Assembly: GCA_020200235.1 (NCBI GenBank)
Contig: JAIVJC010000025.1
Location: 1 to 34,565 of the forward strand
Direction: 5' to 3'
DNA: 34,565 bases
From: Acidobacteriota bacterium
GTDB lineage: Bacteria; Acidobacteriota; Blastocatellia; Pyrinomonadales; Pyrinomonadaceae
Shown here: one piece after another, positions 7,585-14,769 of the stretch
Layout of the letters: each line of letters begins with the position of its first letter
Numbering within the stretch: position 1 is the stretch's first letter
Translations under genes and position numbers: made by a program
Notes under the pieces: model-generated
What the model saw: only the letters and a program-made list of their open reading frames with translations
What the model was told of the DNA's origin: nothing
The model's database searches: none

Positions 7585-9150
7585 ATGAAGTTCAATACTC
7601 ACAAGGCTCTCGTAAGATTCGTGATAGCCGTGACCCTCTGGTGCGGGGCTTTGACCACGATGGCGCAGAACAACCCGAGCGTTGACGACAGCCGCGAGAA
7701 TAAAGTCGAGCGCGAGAGGCTGGCGCGGCTTGAGAACGAACTCGAAACGCTGCGCGACGCGCTGAAGATTCCGGGCATGTCGGCGGCGGTCGCGAGGGGC
7801 GGGCGCGTGGTGTGGTCGAAGGGCTACGGCCTCGCCGACCGCGAGCGGCGCGTGGCGGCGACGCCGGACACGCCTTACGTCATCGCCTCGCTGACCAAGC
7901 CCTTCGCCTCCGCGCTCCTCATGCAGCTCGTCGAGCAGGGGCGCGTGCGGCTGGACGATCCCGCGTCGAAATACTCCGCGCGCTTCACGGGCGACGCGAT
8001 CCAAGTCCGCCACCTCCTCACGCACACCTCCGAGGGCACGCCCGGCGAGAAGTATCGCTACAACGGCTCGCGCTTCGCCGCGCTGACCGAAGTGATCGCG
8101 AAGGCTTCGGGCAAGACGTTCCGCCAGCTGCTGGTCGCGAACATCCTCGAGAAGCTCGGCATGACGGAGAGCGTGCCGGGTCACGAAGTGCCCGACAAAC
8201 GGGAAGCGATCTCAGCCGCCCTCGGCGCGCAGACCGTGAGCCGCTACCTTCAAGTGTTGGAGCGACTGGCGAAGCCCTACGTGCTCTACCGGCCCGACCG
8301 CGTCAGTCTTTCGGAATACCCCCCGAGACAACTCAGCGCGGCGGCTGGTCTGATCTCGACCGTCACCGATCTGGCGAAGTTCTACGACGCGAGCGATCGC
8401 AACGCCCTGCTGAAGCCGGAGACGCAAGCTCTGGTCTTCACCCCGGCGGTCTCGACCGACGGCAAGACGCTCCCCTACGGGCTCGGCTGGTTCGTGGAGA
8501 CTCGCGGCGGCGTGAAACTCCACTGGCACTACGGCTACTGGCCCAACTCCTTCTCGTCGCTCGTCGTGAAAGTTCCCGAGCGCGGGCTGACCTTCATCCT
8601 GCTCGCCAACAGCGACGCGCTCAGCGCACCCTTCGACGGTCTGGGCGGGGGCGACGTGAGAGGCTCCGCCTTCGCGTCCGCCTTCCTGCGCACCTTCGTC
8701 TCCGAAGACGACTACCGGCGCTCGCTGCCAGCGCCCGACTGGCGGCTCGGGCGGAAAGAGTTCGAGAGTGAGGTCTCGCGCCTGAAGAAGAGCGCGGGCG
8801 GCTACAAGTACGACGAAGAGTCAGCCGCGCACGAAGCGATCCGCAAGTGGCTCGCGGGTCGCCCCGCGGAGCCCGTCGTGGCTAAAGTCGATCCGCGCGT
8901 GTTCGACGACTACACGGGCCAGTACAGTCTGCCGCCGCTCGCCGTGATCAACATCAAGAGGGACGGCGACCGGCTCATGGGCGAGATCGTCGGTCAGGGC
9001 ACGGCGCAACTGCTCCCCGAATCCGAGACCTCTTTCTTCCTCAAAGAGCTGGACACCCGCATCACCTTCGTCAAAGACGCGAACGGCAAGGTCACGCACA
9101 TGGACGTCCAGCTCAACGGTCAGAAGATGCAGGCGAAGAAAGTTAAATGA
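7585..9150 (+). CDS. Exported serine beta-lactamase-like hydrolase (class C/DD-peptidase fold)
   Basis: The product is 521 residues from ATG 7585, chosen because it gives a proper signal peptide (MKFNTHK, hydrophobic core, cleavage near residue 28). The beta-lactamase/transpeptidase domain has SLTK with Ser102 and Lys105, a YRYNGS motif in the place of the second active-site Tyr, and HWHYGYW where the third motif is expected. A C-terminal DUF3471-like region (about 415-521, DDYTGQYSLPPLAV...) follows. Members are esterases, D-aminopeptidases or of unknown role; true beta-lactamase activity cannot be inferred. It starts 8 bp after the end of the cyclodeaminase remnant, so the two were probably once one operon. 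Confidence 0.88.
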   Translation: MKFNTHKALVRFVIAVTLWCGALTTMAQNNPSVDDSRENKVERERLARLENELETLRDALKIPGMSAAVARGGRVVWSKGYGLADRERRVAATPDTPYVIASLTKPFASALLMQLVEQGRVRLDDPASKYSARFTGDAIQVRHLLTHTSEGTPGEKYRYNGSRFAALTEVIAKASGKTFRQLLVANILEKLGMTESVPGHEVPDKREAISAALGAQTVSRYLQVLERLAKPYVLYRPDRVSLSEYPPRQLSAAAGLISTVTDLAKFYDASDRNALLKPETQALVFTPAVSTDGKTLPYGLGWFVETRGGVKLHWHYGYWPNSFSSLVVKVPERGLTFILLANSDALSAPFDGLGGGDVRGSAFASAFLRTFVSEDDYRRSLPAPDWRLGRKEFESEVSRLKKSAGGYKYDEESAAHEAIRKWLAGRPAEPVVAKVDPRVFDDYTGQYSLPPLAVINIKRDGDRLMGEIVGQGTAQLLPESETSFFLKELDTRITFVKDANGKVTHMDVQLNGQKMQAKKVK

Positions 9151-9173
9151 CCGACACGCACGACGACGCCGCT

Positions 9174-9210
9174 ACCACCACCCCAGCAACTTCCACCACG
9201 CGAAGCCGAC
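9174..9210. repeat. Left direct repeat: detached copy of the transporter 3' end
   Basis: These 37 bases match 11155-11191 with one mismatch. On the minus strand they encode VGFAWWKLLGWW followed by a stop (cta at 9172-9174, TAG), the same last residues as the SLC13 transporter gene 2 kb to the right. Outside the repeat the flanks diverge at once. It marks the left border of the restriction-modification island. Confidence 0.85.
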
Positions 9211-9280
9211 GAGCATCTAATATTGTCGCAAGCGTGACCGTTATTACCGGAGGTAGAGTGAGGAGGTAAAATAATTCTGC

Positions 9281-9309
9281 TTGCGGAATAATTTACTTCT
9301 TGTTATAAG
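9281..9309 (+). promoter_or_regulatory. Sigma-70-like promoter for a leaderless HTH/methyltransferase transcript
   Basis: TTGCGG (9281-9286), a 17-bp spacer and TATAAG (9304-9309) form a good vegetative promoter. Transcription would begin about 7 nt after the -10 box, that is at or next to the ATG at 9316, so the mRNA would have almost no leader. An imperfect inverted repeat (gtaaaataattc ... ggaataatttac) around 9266-9295 overlaps the -35 region and could be an operator for the HTH protein. Confidence 0.6.
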
Positions 9310-9315
9310 TGGGTA

Positions 9316-9507
9316 ATGGCATTGCTGACGACGAAGGAAGCAGCAGAACGACTAGGGGTAACACCGCGCCGCGTGACCGCGATGATTCAAGCCGAGCAGT
9401 TGCCCGCAGAGAAGTTTGGGCGCGACTACTTAATTCAAGAGCGGGATTTGAAGCAAGTCGCAGATCGCAAGGTGGGGCGCCCACGCAAGAATGGAAAGGA
9501 ACAATGA
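9316..9507 (+). CDS. Excisionase/MerR-like HTH protein, possible RM controller
   Basis: This 63-residue protein has the helix-turn-helix pattern TTKEAAERLGVTPRRVTAMIQ (residues 5-25) and the wing-like stretch LPAEKFGRDYLIQERDL, as in the HTH_17 excisionase family. The basic tail GRPRK resembles an AT-hook. Its stop codon overlaps the methyltransferase start (ATGA at 9504-9507), so the two are translationally coupled. In this setting it is likely to be a regulator of the modification gene rather than a true excisionase, because no integrase is nearby. That is inference. Confidence 0.8.
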   Translation: MALLTTKEAAERLGVTPRRVTAMIQAEQLPAEKFGRDYLIQERDLKQVADRKVGRPRKNGKEQ

Positions 9508-10472
9508 GGGCTAAGACTAGGCCAATTGAAACGCTGCCTGAGCTAGCCTTTGATTATACGCACGGAATCATCGGCCAATCGCTCATCATTCACGCGGATT
9601 GTCTCGAATGGCTAAGTCGCGTTCCCGAAAACACGCTCCACGCCATCGTTACCGATCCGCCATACGGTGTGAAGGAGTATGACTTTGAGCAGATAGAAAA
9701 ACGCGCGAACGGTAATGGCGGCATTTGGCGCATCCCGCCATCATTCGACGGCCACACGCGACAGCCGCTACCGCGATTCACTGCTCTCAACTCTAAGGAG
9801 CGAGCGCAGATCAGGAACTTCTTCATCGAATGGTCTAAGGTGGCAATGCACGCACTGCGACCCGGCGGCCACGTGTTCATCGCGAGCAACGCTTTTCTCT
9901 CGCAGCTAGTCTTCGCCGCGCTCGTCGATGGCGGGCTAGAGTTCCGCGGCGAGTTGATCCGCTTCGTGCGCACGTTTCGCGGCGGCGACCGCCCGAAGAA
10001 CGCTGAGGGCGAGTTCCCGGACGTGTCCAGTCTGCCCCGTTCGGCCTATGAGCCTTGGGGCATCTTGCGAAAGCCTATTCCGAAGGGCATGAAAGTGAGT
10101 GACTGCCTGCGCGAGTTCCAGACGGGCGGGTTACGTCGCACGCCCGACGATAGACCTTTCACCGACATCATCCCCAGCGGGCGCACTCCCCGGTGCGAAA
10201 AAAAGATCGCAGATCACCCCACGCTCAAGCCGCAGGCGTTCATGCGCCAACTCGTTCATGCCGTACTTCCGCTCGGCGTCGGCGTCGTCGCAGACCCCTT
10301 TATGGGCGGGGGCTCGACAATCGCGGCGGCCGAGGCGATAGGCATCGCATCCGTCGGCGTCGAACGCTACATGGGTTACTACGAACTGAGCCGCCAAGCT
10401 ATCCCGAAACTTGCTGCTATTCAGACGCCGGAGGAGGAACAGCCTGAAGAGACTCTTCTTCCGTTCGCGTGA
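9504..10472 (+). CDS. DNA methyltransferase, beta-class (N6-adenine or N4-cytosine)
   Basis: The product is 322 residues from ATG 9504; a longer frame upstream is out of phase with the HTH gene and lacks a start site. Motif IV is VTDPPYG (50-55). A presumed target-recognition region follows. Motif I comes late, as DPFMGGGST (264-272), preceded by HPTLKP. The order IV-TRD-I defines the beta class, which methylates exocyclic amino groups. With the endonuclease gene across the way broken, this is now likely an orphan methyltransferase still marking the genome. Target sequence cannot be predicted. Start and coupling to the HTH gene are well supported. Confidence 0.9.
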   Translation: MRAKTRPIETLPELAFDYTHGIIGQSLIIHADCLEWLSRVPENTLHAIVTDPPYGVKEYDFEQIEKRANGNGGIWRIPPSFDGHTRQPLPRFTALNSKERAQIRNFFIEWSKVAMHALRPGGHVFIASNAFLSQLVFAALVDGGLEFRGELIRFVRTFRGGDRPKNAEGEFPDVSSLPRSAYEPWGILRKPIPKGMKVSDCLREFQTGGLRRTPDDRPFTDIIPSGRTPRCEKKIADHPTLKPQAFMRQLVHAVLPLGVGVVADPFMGGGSTIAAAEAIGIASVGVERYMGYYELSRQAIPKLAAIQTPEEEQPEETLLPFA

Positions 10473-11108
10473 GGTCGGGCGCTTTATAAATCCAGTTCGC
10501 CATCATCTTTTCATACCCCGACCTCGTAACGCTAGCAGTAATGGTCGCCGGCTCTTTTCCGATCTCCCCGCGAATAGCCAGTCTCCTCTCGTAATGCGCG
10601 CGCCGACGACCATCACGAACTTGAACGGTCGTGGCGCAACGCCTTTTACGCTGTCCGAAGGGCGGCTGCTGTCAAAGACGAAGACCATAAGCCAAGCGTC
10701 TTCGGGGTTATGACCCTACCATCCTCTCAAGTAACGCGACCCCTTGATTTCGATCCCCTCGTCCGCGTGCTGCACGGCGTCATTCGGGAATCGCCCCTTG
10801 GGAATCATGTCGGGATGCCCGTTATGATATTGATTCTTAGCCAGCGTATGGCAGTGCTTCGGGATGCTGGAAGACATGAACTCGCCGACGATGCTGCTGA
10901 AGTTCGCGGGCATCAACATTGATTCGAGCCGTTCGATCTCCCTTGAATGAAGTTGAAGGTTAATGAAGCCCAGGAAGCTCGTAAAATCGCTCATCGCACC
11001 ATGAATATGCTCTACACTTAGCCCGTAAGGCAGCACCGTTCCAGGGTTGAAGCCTTCGGCGTGTACGAGGTGCGGCGTACACGCTGTGAGTTCGAGATTG
11101 TCACTCAT
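10417..11108 (-). pseudogene. Type II restriction endonuclease gene broken by an amber codon and a frameshift
   Basis: The first 130 codons are open and contain a PD-(D/E)XK-like site: HPD (Asp100) and EGIEIKG (Glu120, Lys122). A TAG at 10716-10718 follows LRGW. Beyond it the same frame continues with coherent coding (GHNPEDAWLMVFVFD, then FKFVMVVGA and TRGDWLFAGRSEKSRR). At about 10546-10549 a one-base loss shifts the frame. The other frame then resumes as TITASVTRSGYEKMMANWIY and ends at 10417, overlapping the methyltransferase 3' end by 56 bp. CAG to TAG is the simplest origin of the first lesion. Start ATG 11108 has a possible promoter behind it (TTGTTT, 16 bp, TAAACT). Confidence 0.8.
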
Positions 11109-11152
11109 TACAAAAGTTTATCGATTGACCGGATGAAAACAAAATAAAACTT

Positions 11153-12685
11153 TCACCACCACCCCAGCAACTTCCACCAGGCGAAGCCGACTATCGTCCA
11201 GATCAGTATGTTCGGGACGGAGGCGACGAGGCCGAGCCACCACCACGTGCGCTGTTTGACGTAGCCCGCGCCGAACCAGATGGGCGCGGGCGTGGTGCCG
11301 TAGTGCGTGAGCGAGGCGTCGAGGTTGGAGAAGTAGGCGAGCGAGAGCACGGCGAGCGCGGGCGGCGCGCCCGCCGCGATGGTGACGACGAGGAAGGGCG
11401 TGTACATGGCGGTCGCGTGCGCCGTGATCGAGGCGAAGCCGTAGTGCGCGTAGAAATAGATCAGCAGGAGCACGGCGAGCGCCGCGCCCCACTGCCAACC
11501 CGCCGTGAAGCCCGCCGCCGATTCGGCGAAGCGCTTCGTCAAGCCCGTCTCGCCCAGAGCTTCCGCCATCCGCACCAGCCCGCCGTACCAGATGAAGACG
11601 TCCCACGCGCCGCGCTCCGCGAGCACGTCCTCCCACTCCAGCACGCGGCTCACCAGGAGCACGGCGATGCCGACCATCGCGACGACCGCGTAGTGCAGAC
11701 CGCGCACGTAGTTGAGCGCGGCGAGGCCGGTCGCGGGCAGAGCCGGAGCCATCCACAGCAGCGCGACTAAGACGAAGACCGCTAGCATGACGCGCTCGCC
11801 GCGCGAAGTCTTCCCCATCTGGCGCAGCTCGGCGGCGGCGAACTCTGCCGCCGCGGGCGTGCGCTTGATTTCGGGCGGGAAGAGTTTGTAGATGAGCGGC
11901 GGGACGACGGCGAGCGAGAGCAGGCCGGGCACGATCGCTGCGATCATCCAGCGCGCGTAGGTCAGTTCAATCCCCGTCACCTCTTTAGCGAACTTCGCGA
12001 TCAGGATGTTCGAGGCTTGACCCGTGAGGAACATCGCGCAGATGATGACCTCGCTCTGGTAGAGCGCGACGGTGAGGAACGCGCCCAGCCGACGAGCGGT
12101 CTTGCCCGGCCGCGAGTCGTAGGTCTCTGAGATGGACATCGCGACGGGGAAGATGATGCCGCCGGAGCGCGCGCCGACCGAGGGGATGAGCGTGGCGAGC
12201 AGTGTGTCGGTCGCGACGAGCGCGTAGGTCAGCCCCAGCGTGCGGCGACCGATGGCGCGCACGAAGAGGAGCGCGATGCGCCTCCCCAGGCCCGTCTTGA
12301 TCATCCCGCGCGAGATGAAGAACGCCGCGAGCACGAGCCACACGATCGGGTCGGCGTAGCCGCGCAGCGCCTCGCCCGGCGTCATCACGCCCGCCAGCAT
12401 GATCGCCGTCACGCCGAGCAGGACGACCGCACCCGACGCCACCGGGCGCACGATCGATCCGACGATCGTCGCCGCGAAGATCGCCAGGAGCCGCCAGGAC
12501 TGCGGCGTGACGCCGGCGGGCACCGGCACGAGCAGCACGCCGAGGGCGGAGGCGAAGACCGCCGCCCACTTCAGGAGGCGCGTGCGCGTCGATTCTTCCT
12601 CGATCTCCTGAAGGACGTGCGCGCCGCCGTCGGGCTCCTGCTCGACGGCAACGTCTGAGGGCGACGGCAGCTTGTCGATTTCCAT
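11153..12685 (-). CDS. DASS/SLC13-family anion (di- or tricarboxylate) transporter
   Basis: The protein has about a dozen hydrophobic segments and the SLC13/CitT features: SGAVVLLGVTAIMLAGV, WLVLAAFFISRGMIKTGLG, an SNT-like motif written here as QASNILIA, and a second conserved loop with a long run of helices in the last third. It should move organic acids or sulphate across the inner membrane, probably with sodium. I chose the ATG at 12685 (MEIDKLPSP); the same frame extends to an ATG at 12757, but the extra residues look non-coding. The last codons (VGFAWWKLLGWW) are duplicated at 9174, beyond the restriction-modification island. Confidence 0.88.
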   Translation of the reverse strand: MEIDKLPSPSDVAVEQEPDGGAHVLQEIEEESTRTRLLKWAAVFASALGVLLVPVPAGVTPQSWRLLAIFAATIVGSIVRPVASGAVVLLGVTAIMLAGVMTPGEALRGYADPIVWLVLAAFFISRGMIKTGLGRRIALLFVRAIGRRTLGLTYALVATDTLLATLIPSVGARSGGIIFPVAMSISETYDSRPGKTARRLGAFLTVALYQSEVIICAMFLTGQASNILIAKFAKEVTGIELTYARWMIAAIVPGLLSLAVVPPLIYKLFPPEIKRTPAAAEFAAAELRQMGKTSRGERVMLAVFVLVALLWMAPALPATGLAALNYVRGLHYAVVAMVGIAVLLVSRVLEWEDVLAERGAWDVFIWYGGLVRMAEALGETGLTKRFAESAAGFTAGWQWGAALAVLLLIYFYAHYGFASITAHATAMYTPFLVVTIAAGAPPALAVLSLAYFSNLDASLTHYGTTPAPIWFGAGYVKQRTWWWLGLVASVPNILIWTIVGFAWWKLLGWW

Positions 12686-12799
12686 CTGATCGGAAGGCGG
12701 CGAATAAGTTTTTGTTGACGGCAGAGCGTGGCGCTTCGGCGCCGTGGATGCTAACACGCCGCGCCGCGCAAATCACCAGCACACGACGGGCGAAACTCC

Positions 12800-13222
12800 A
12801 TGAACCTGGCTGTCAAGTTGAGCCTCGCGGCGTCGGGCGCGTTCCTGCTCGCGGGGATGCTGCTCGGCGTCGTCAAATACCGGCGCATCATGGCGAGTGA
12901 GGCGCACCGCGCGCCCGTCTACATCGACATCGCGCACCGCGCCGCGTTCCTCTACAGCTTCGCCGCGCTCGTCATCGCGCGGCTGCTCGAATTCAGCCCG
13001 TACTCACTCAAGGTGCAGCTCGCCGCCGCCGGCGTGCCCATCCTCTTCTTCGCCATGACCATCGTGGGCTACTCGACGCACGGCTTTCGCGACGACACCG
13101 AGAACATGTTCGCCGAGCGCAACTTCGTCACCACCTGGTTCATGTACGCCCTCATCGCGGGCGAGATCGGCGGCATGATCGTCGTCCTCTGGGGCTTCGT
13201 CTCGACACAGCTAATAAAATGA
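12800..13222 (+). CDS. Small four-helix membrane protein of unknown function
   Basis: The 140-residue product has four hydrophobic segments (about 8-26, 46-63, 72-90 and 114-135) separated by short polar loops, including HRAPVYIDIAHRA with paired His residues and GYSTHGFRDDTEN. I do not recognise a named family; the layout recalls small integral membrane proteins such as HabA-type or DUF proteins. It is divergent from the transporter with only about 110 bp between the start codons. Its stop codon TGA (13220-13222) touches the first base of a GAACGAT hairpin. Confidence 0.7.
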   Translation: MNLAVKLSLAASGAFLLAGMLLGVVKYRRIMASEAHRAPVYIDIAHRAAFLYSFAALVIARLLEFSPYSLKVQLAAAGVPILFFAMTIVGYSTHGFRDDTENMFAERNFVTTWFMYALIAGEIGGMIVVLWGFVSTQLIK

Positions 13223-13294
13223 TGAAGTATGAACGATGAACGATGAAGTGAAGACGACCTGTCCTTACTTCATCGTTCATCGTTCATACTTCAT
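13221..13294. repeat. Heptad hairpin, GAACGAT family (locus 2)
   Basis: Words in register from 13224: GAAGTAT, GAACGAT, GAACGAT, GAAGTGA, then a 14-nt loop (AGACGAC, CTGTCCT), then TACTTCA, TCGTTCA, TCGTTCA, TACTTCA. The arms 13222-13249 and 13267-13294 are perfect inverted repeats. All ten 7-nt words, loop included, keep one register. The element joins the stop of the membrane protein gene to the start of the next gene. Confidence 0.9.
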
Positions 13295-13304
13295 ACTTTC
13301 AAAC

Positions 13305-14261
13305 ATGGAGCGCATCGTCTTTCTCGAACGCAGCTCGGTGGGGGCGGAGGTTCGCCGCCCGGCGTTCGCGCACGAGTGGAGAGAGTACGCGGAGTCTGGG
13401 CAGGAGCAGGCGGTCGAGCGCCTGGAGGGCGCGACGGTCGCGATCATGAACAAGATCGCGCTCGGCGAGGCGGAGCTGTCGCAGCTGCCCGCGCTCAAAC
13501 TGATCGCCGTCGCCGCGACCGGCACGGACAGGATCGATCTCGCGTCGTGCGCGCGCCGCCGGATCAGCGTCACGAACGTGCGCGGCTACGCGGCGACCTC
13601 GGTCTCCGAGCACGTGCTGATGCTCGTCCTCGCGCTGCGGCGCAACCTCGCCGGCTACCGCGGGGACGTGCGGCGGGGCTTGTGGCAGCAGAGCAAGCAG
13701 TTCTGCCTGCTCACGCACGAGATTCAGGACATTCGCGCCGGCGTGCTCGGCGTCGTCGGCTACGGCGCACTCGGTCGCGCGACCGCCGACTTAGCGCGCG
13801 CCTTCGGGATGCGCGTGCTGGTCGGCGAGCACAAGGGTGCGGCAGAAGTTCGTGAGGGGCGCGTCCCATTCGAGGAGTTGCTGCGCGAGAGCGACGTGGT
13901 GACGCTGCACGCGCCGCTCAGAGAGGAGACGCACCGATTGATCGGAGCGCGCGAGTTGGAGTTGATGAAGCCCACGGCGCTCCTCATCAACACGGCCCGC
14001 GGTCTGCTGGTCGATGAAGAGGCGCTCGCCGACGCTTTGCGGCGGGGGAGGATCGCGGGCGCGGGCGTGGACGTTCTGAGCAACGAGCCGCCGCGCGAAG
14101 GGAATCCGCTGTTGGAGGTGAGCCTGCCGAACCTGATCGTCACGCCGCACGTCGCGTGGGCGAGCAGAGGCGCGATGCAATCGCTCGCCGATCAACTCAT
14201 CGACAACATAGAGGCGTTCTTCCGCGGCGAGCCAATGAACCTCGTGACGAGTAAACCGTGA
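13305..14261 (+). CDS. D-2-hydroxyacid dehydrogenase (NAD-dependent)
   Basis: From ATG 13305 the product has 318 residues; the open frame extends upstream only through the repeat. The Rossmann motif VVGYGALGRATADLA (around residue 147) binds NAD. The catalytic triad of the family is present: Arg in INTARGLL, Glu in LSNEPP, His in VTPHVAWAS. Relatives reduce hydroxypyruvate, glyoxylate or other 2-keto acids, and the SerA protein at 31046 is a distant paralogue. Substrate is not determined. The stop codon TGA (14259-14261) lies inside a GTGACAG word of the downstream repeat. Confidence 0.88.
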   Translation: MERIVFLERSSVGAEVRRPAFAHEWREYAESGQEQAVERLEGATVAIMNKIALGEAELSQLPALKLIAVAATGTDRIDLASCARRRISVTNVRGYAATSVSEHVLMLVLALRRNLAGYRGDVRRGLWQQSKQFCLLTHEIQDIRAGVLGVVGYGALGRATADLARAFGMRVLVGEHKGAAEVREGRVPFEELLRESDVVTLHAPLREETHRLIGARELELMKPTALLINTARGLLVDEEALADALRRGRIAGAGVDVLSNEPPREGNPLLEVSLPNLIVTPHVAWASRGAMQSLADQLIDNIEAFFRGEPMNLVTSKP

Positions 14262-14313
14262 CAGGTGACAAGCAAGACAGATGTTTTGCTTGTCACTTGT
14301 CACTCGTCACTGG
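14244..14313. repeat. Heptad hairpin, GTGA family (locus 3), supplies two stop codons
   Basis: Ten words in one register: GTGACGA, GTAAACC, GTGACAG, GTGACAA, GCAAGAC, AGATGTT, TTGCTTG, TCACTTG, TCACTCG, TCACTGG. The core stem pairs 14258-14275 with 14286-14303, with one G-T type mismatch. The plus-strand dehydrogenase ends on the TGA of one GTGACAG word. The convergent minus-strand gene ends on the TGA formed by a TCAC word (14307-14309). It probably also acts as a two-way terminator. Confidence 0.88.
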
Positions 14314-14585
14314 TTCTCTGCGGTGTAGAGGCGGAGGATTTCCTGACCCTGGCGCGAGCGCGGGTCGATGGTGCGCAGGTGCTTGCGCCCCTGCATCTCC
14401 CAGATCGCTGACACCTGACCGTCCTTCTCGACGGCGTGGTAGGTGATCTCTTCCTGGCTCACCGGCTCGGCTGCCGGCGCGGCTTCCGGGGCGTTCGCCT
14501 CCGCGGGGGCATCTGCGGCGCTCGCCTGCCCGCCTTCCGCCTTCGCCTGCGCGCCTTCGGCGAGCGCGGTCTCGTTCTCAGACAT
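14307..14585 (-). CDS. Small acidic Ala/Glu-rich protein of unknown function
   Basis: The product has 92 residues from the ATG at 14585, which has a good ribosome site (GAGAGGGA, 5 bp before the start). The longer frame to 14741 is rejected because it runs through a repeat. The first half is low-complexity (Ala, Glu, Pro), probably disordered. The second half looks folded (EEITYHAVEKDGQVSAIWEM followed by QGRKHLRTIDPRS). I do not recognise the family. It ends within the heptad hairpin shared with the convergent dehydrogenase gene. Confidence 0.65.
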   Translation of the reverse strand: MSENETALAEGAQAKAEGGQASAADAPAEANAPEAAPAAEPVSQEEITYHAVEKDGQVSAIWEMQGRKHLRTIDPRSRQGQEILRLYTAENQ

Positions 14586-14677
14586 GACTATCCCTCTCAA
14601 CTCTCGGCTTGGAATTTTTTGTCGGACGAAATTCTGGCACAGCCGCGCCGCGCGTGTCCACCCGGACGGCGTGAACC

Positions 14678-14761
14678 GAACGATGAAGTCGGAACGATGA
14701 ACGATGAAGTAAGAGCGGTCTGCCTTCACTTCATCGTTCATCGTTCCGACTTCATCGTTTT
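14678..14761. repeat. Heptad hairpin, GAACGAT family (locus 4)
   Basis: Twelve consecutive words in register: GAACGAT, GAAGTCG, GAACGAT, GAACGAT, GAAGTAA, loop GAGCGGT and CTGCCTT, then CACTTCA, TCGTTCA, TCGTTCC, GACTTCA, TCGTTTT. The arms 14679-14710 and 14728-14759 are 32-nt perfect inverted repeats. It lies 10 bp from the end of the alcohol dehydrogenase gene on the minus strand. Confidence 0.9.
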
Positions 14762-14769
14762 CAAATCGA

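Larger units (their letters stand above)
9174..11191. mobile_element. Restriction-modification island flanked by 37-bp direct repeats
   Basis: Between two copies of the transporter's last codons lies about 1.9 kb of visibly AT-richer DNA. It carries an excisionase-like HTH protein, a DNA methyltransferase and a broken restriction endonuclease. No integrase or transposase is present. The arrangement resembles integration at the 3' end of a gene, where the incoming DNA brings a replacement copy of the gene end and the old end is displaced. Whether a trans-acting recombinase or homologous exchange did this cannot be seen. GC contrast and cargo support horizontal transfer. Confidence 0.75.

Noticed and set aside
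10716-10718. Amber codon in the endonuclease as recoding (pyrrolysine or readthrough)
   Set aside because: No sign of a pyrrolysine system, and a separate frameshift breaks the same gene; decay is simpler.
13236-14741. Protein N-termini reading MNDEVK...FIVHRS in front of several genes
   Set aside because: They are translations of the GAACGAT hairpins, identical because the repeat is; real starts lie downstream with better context.
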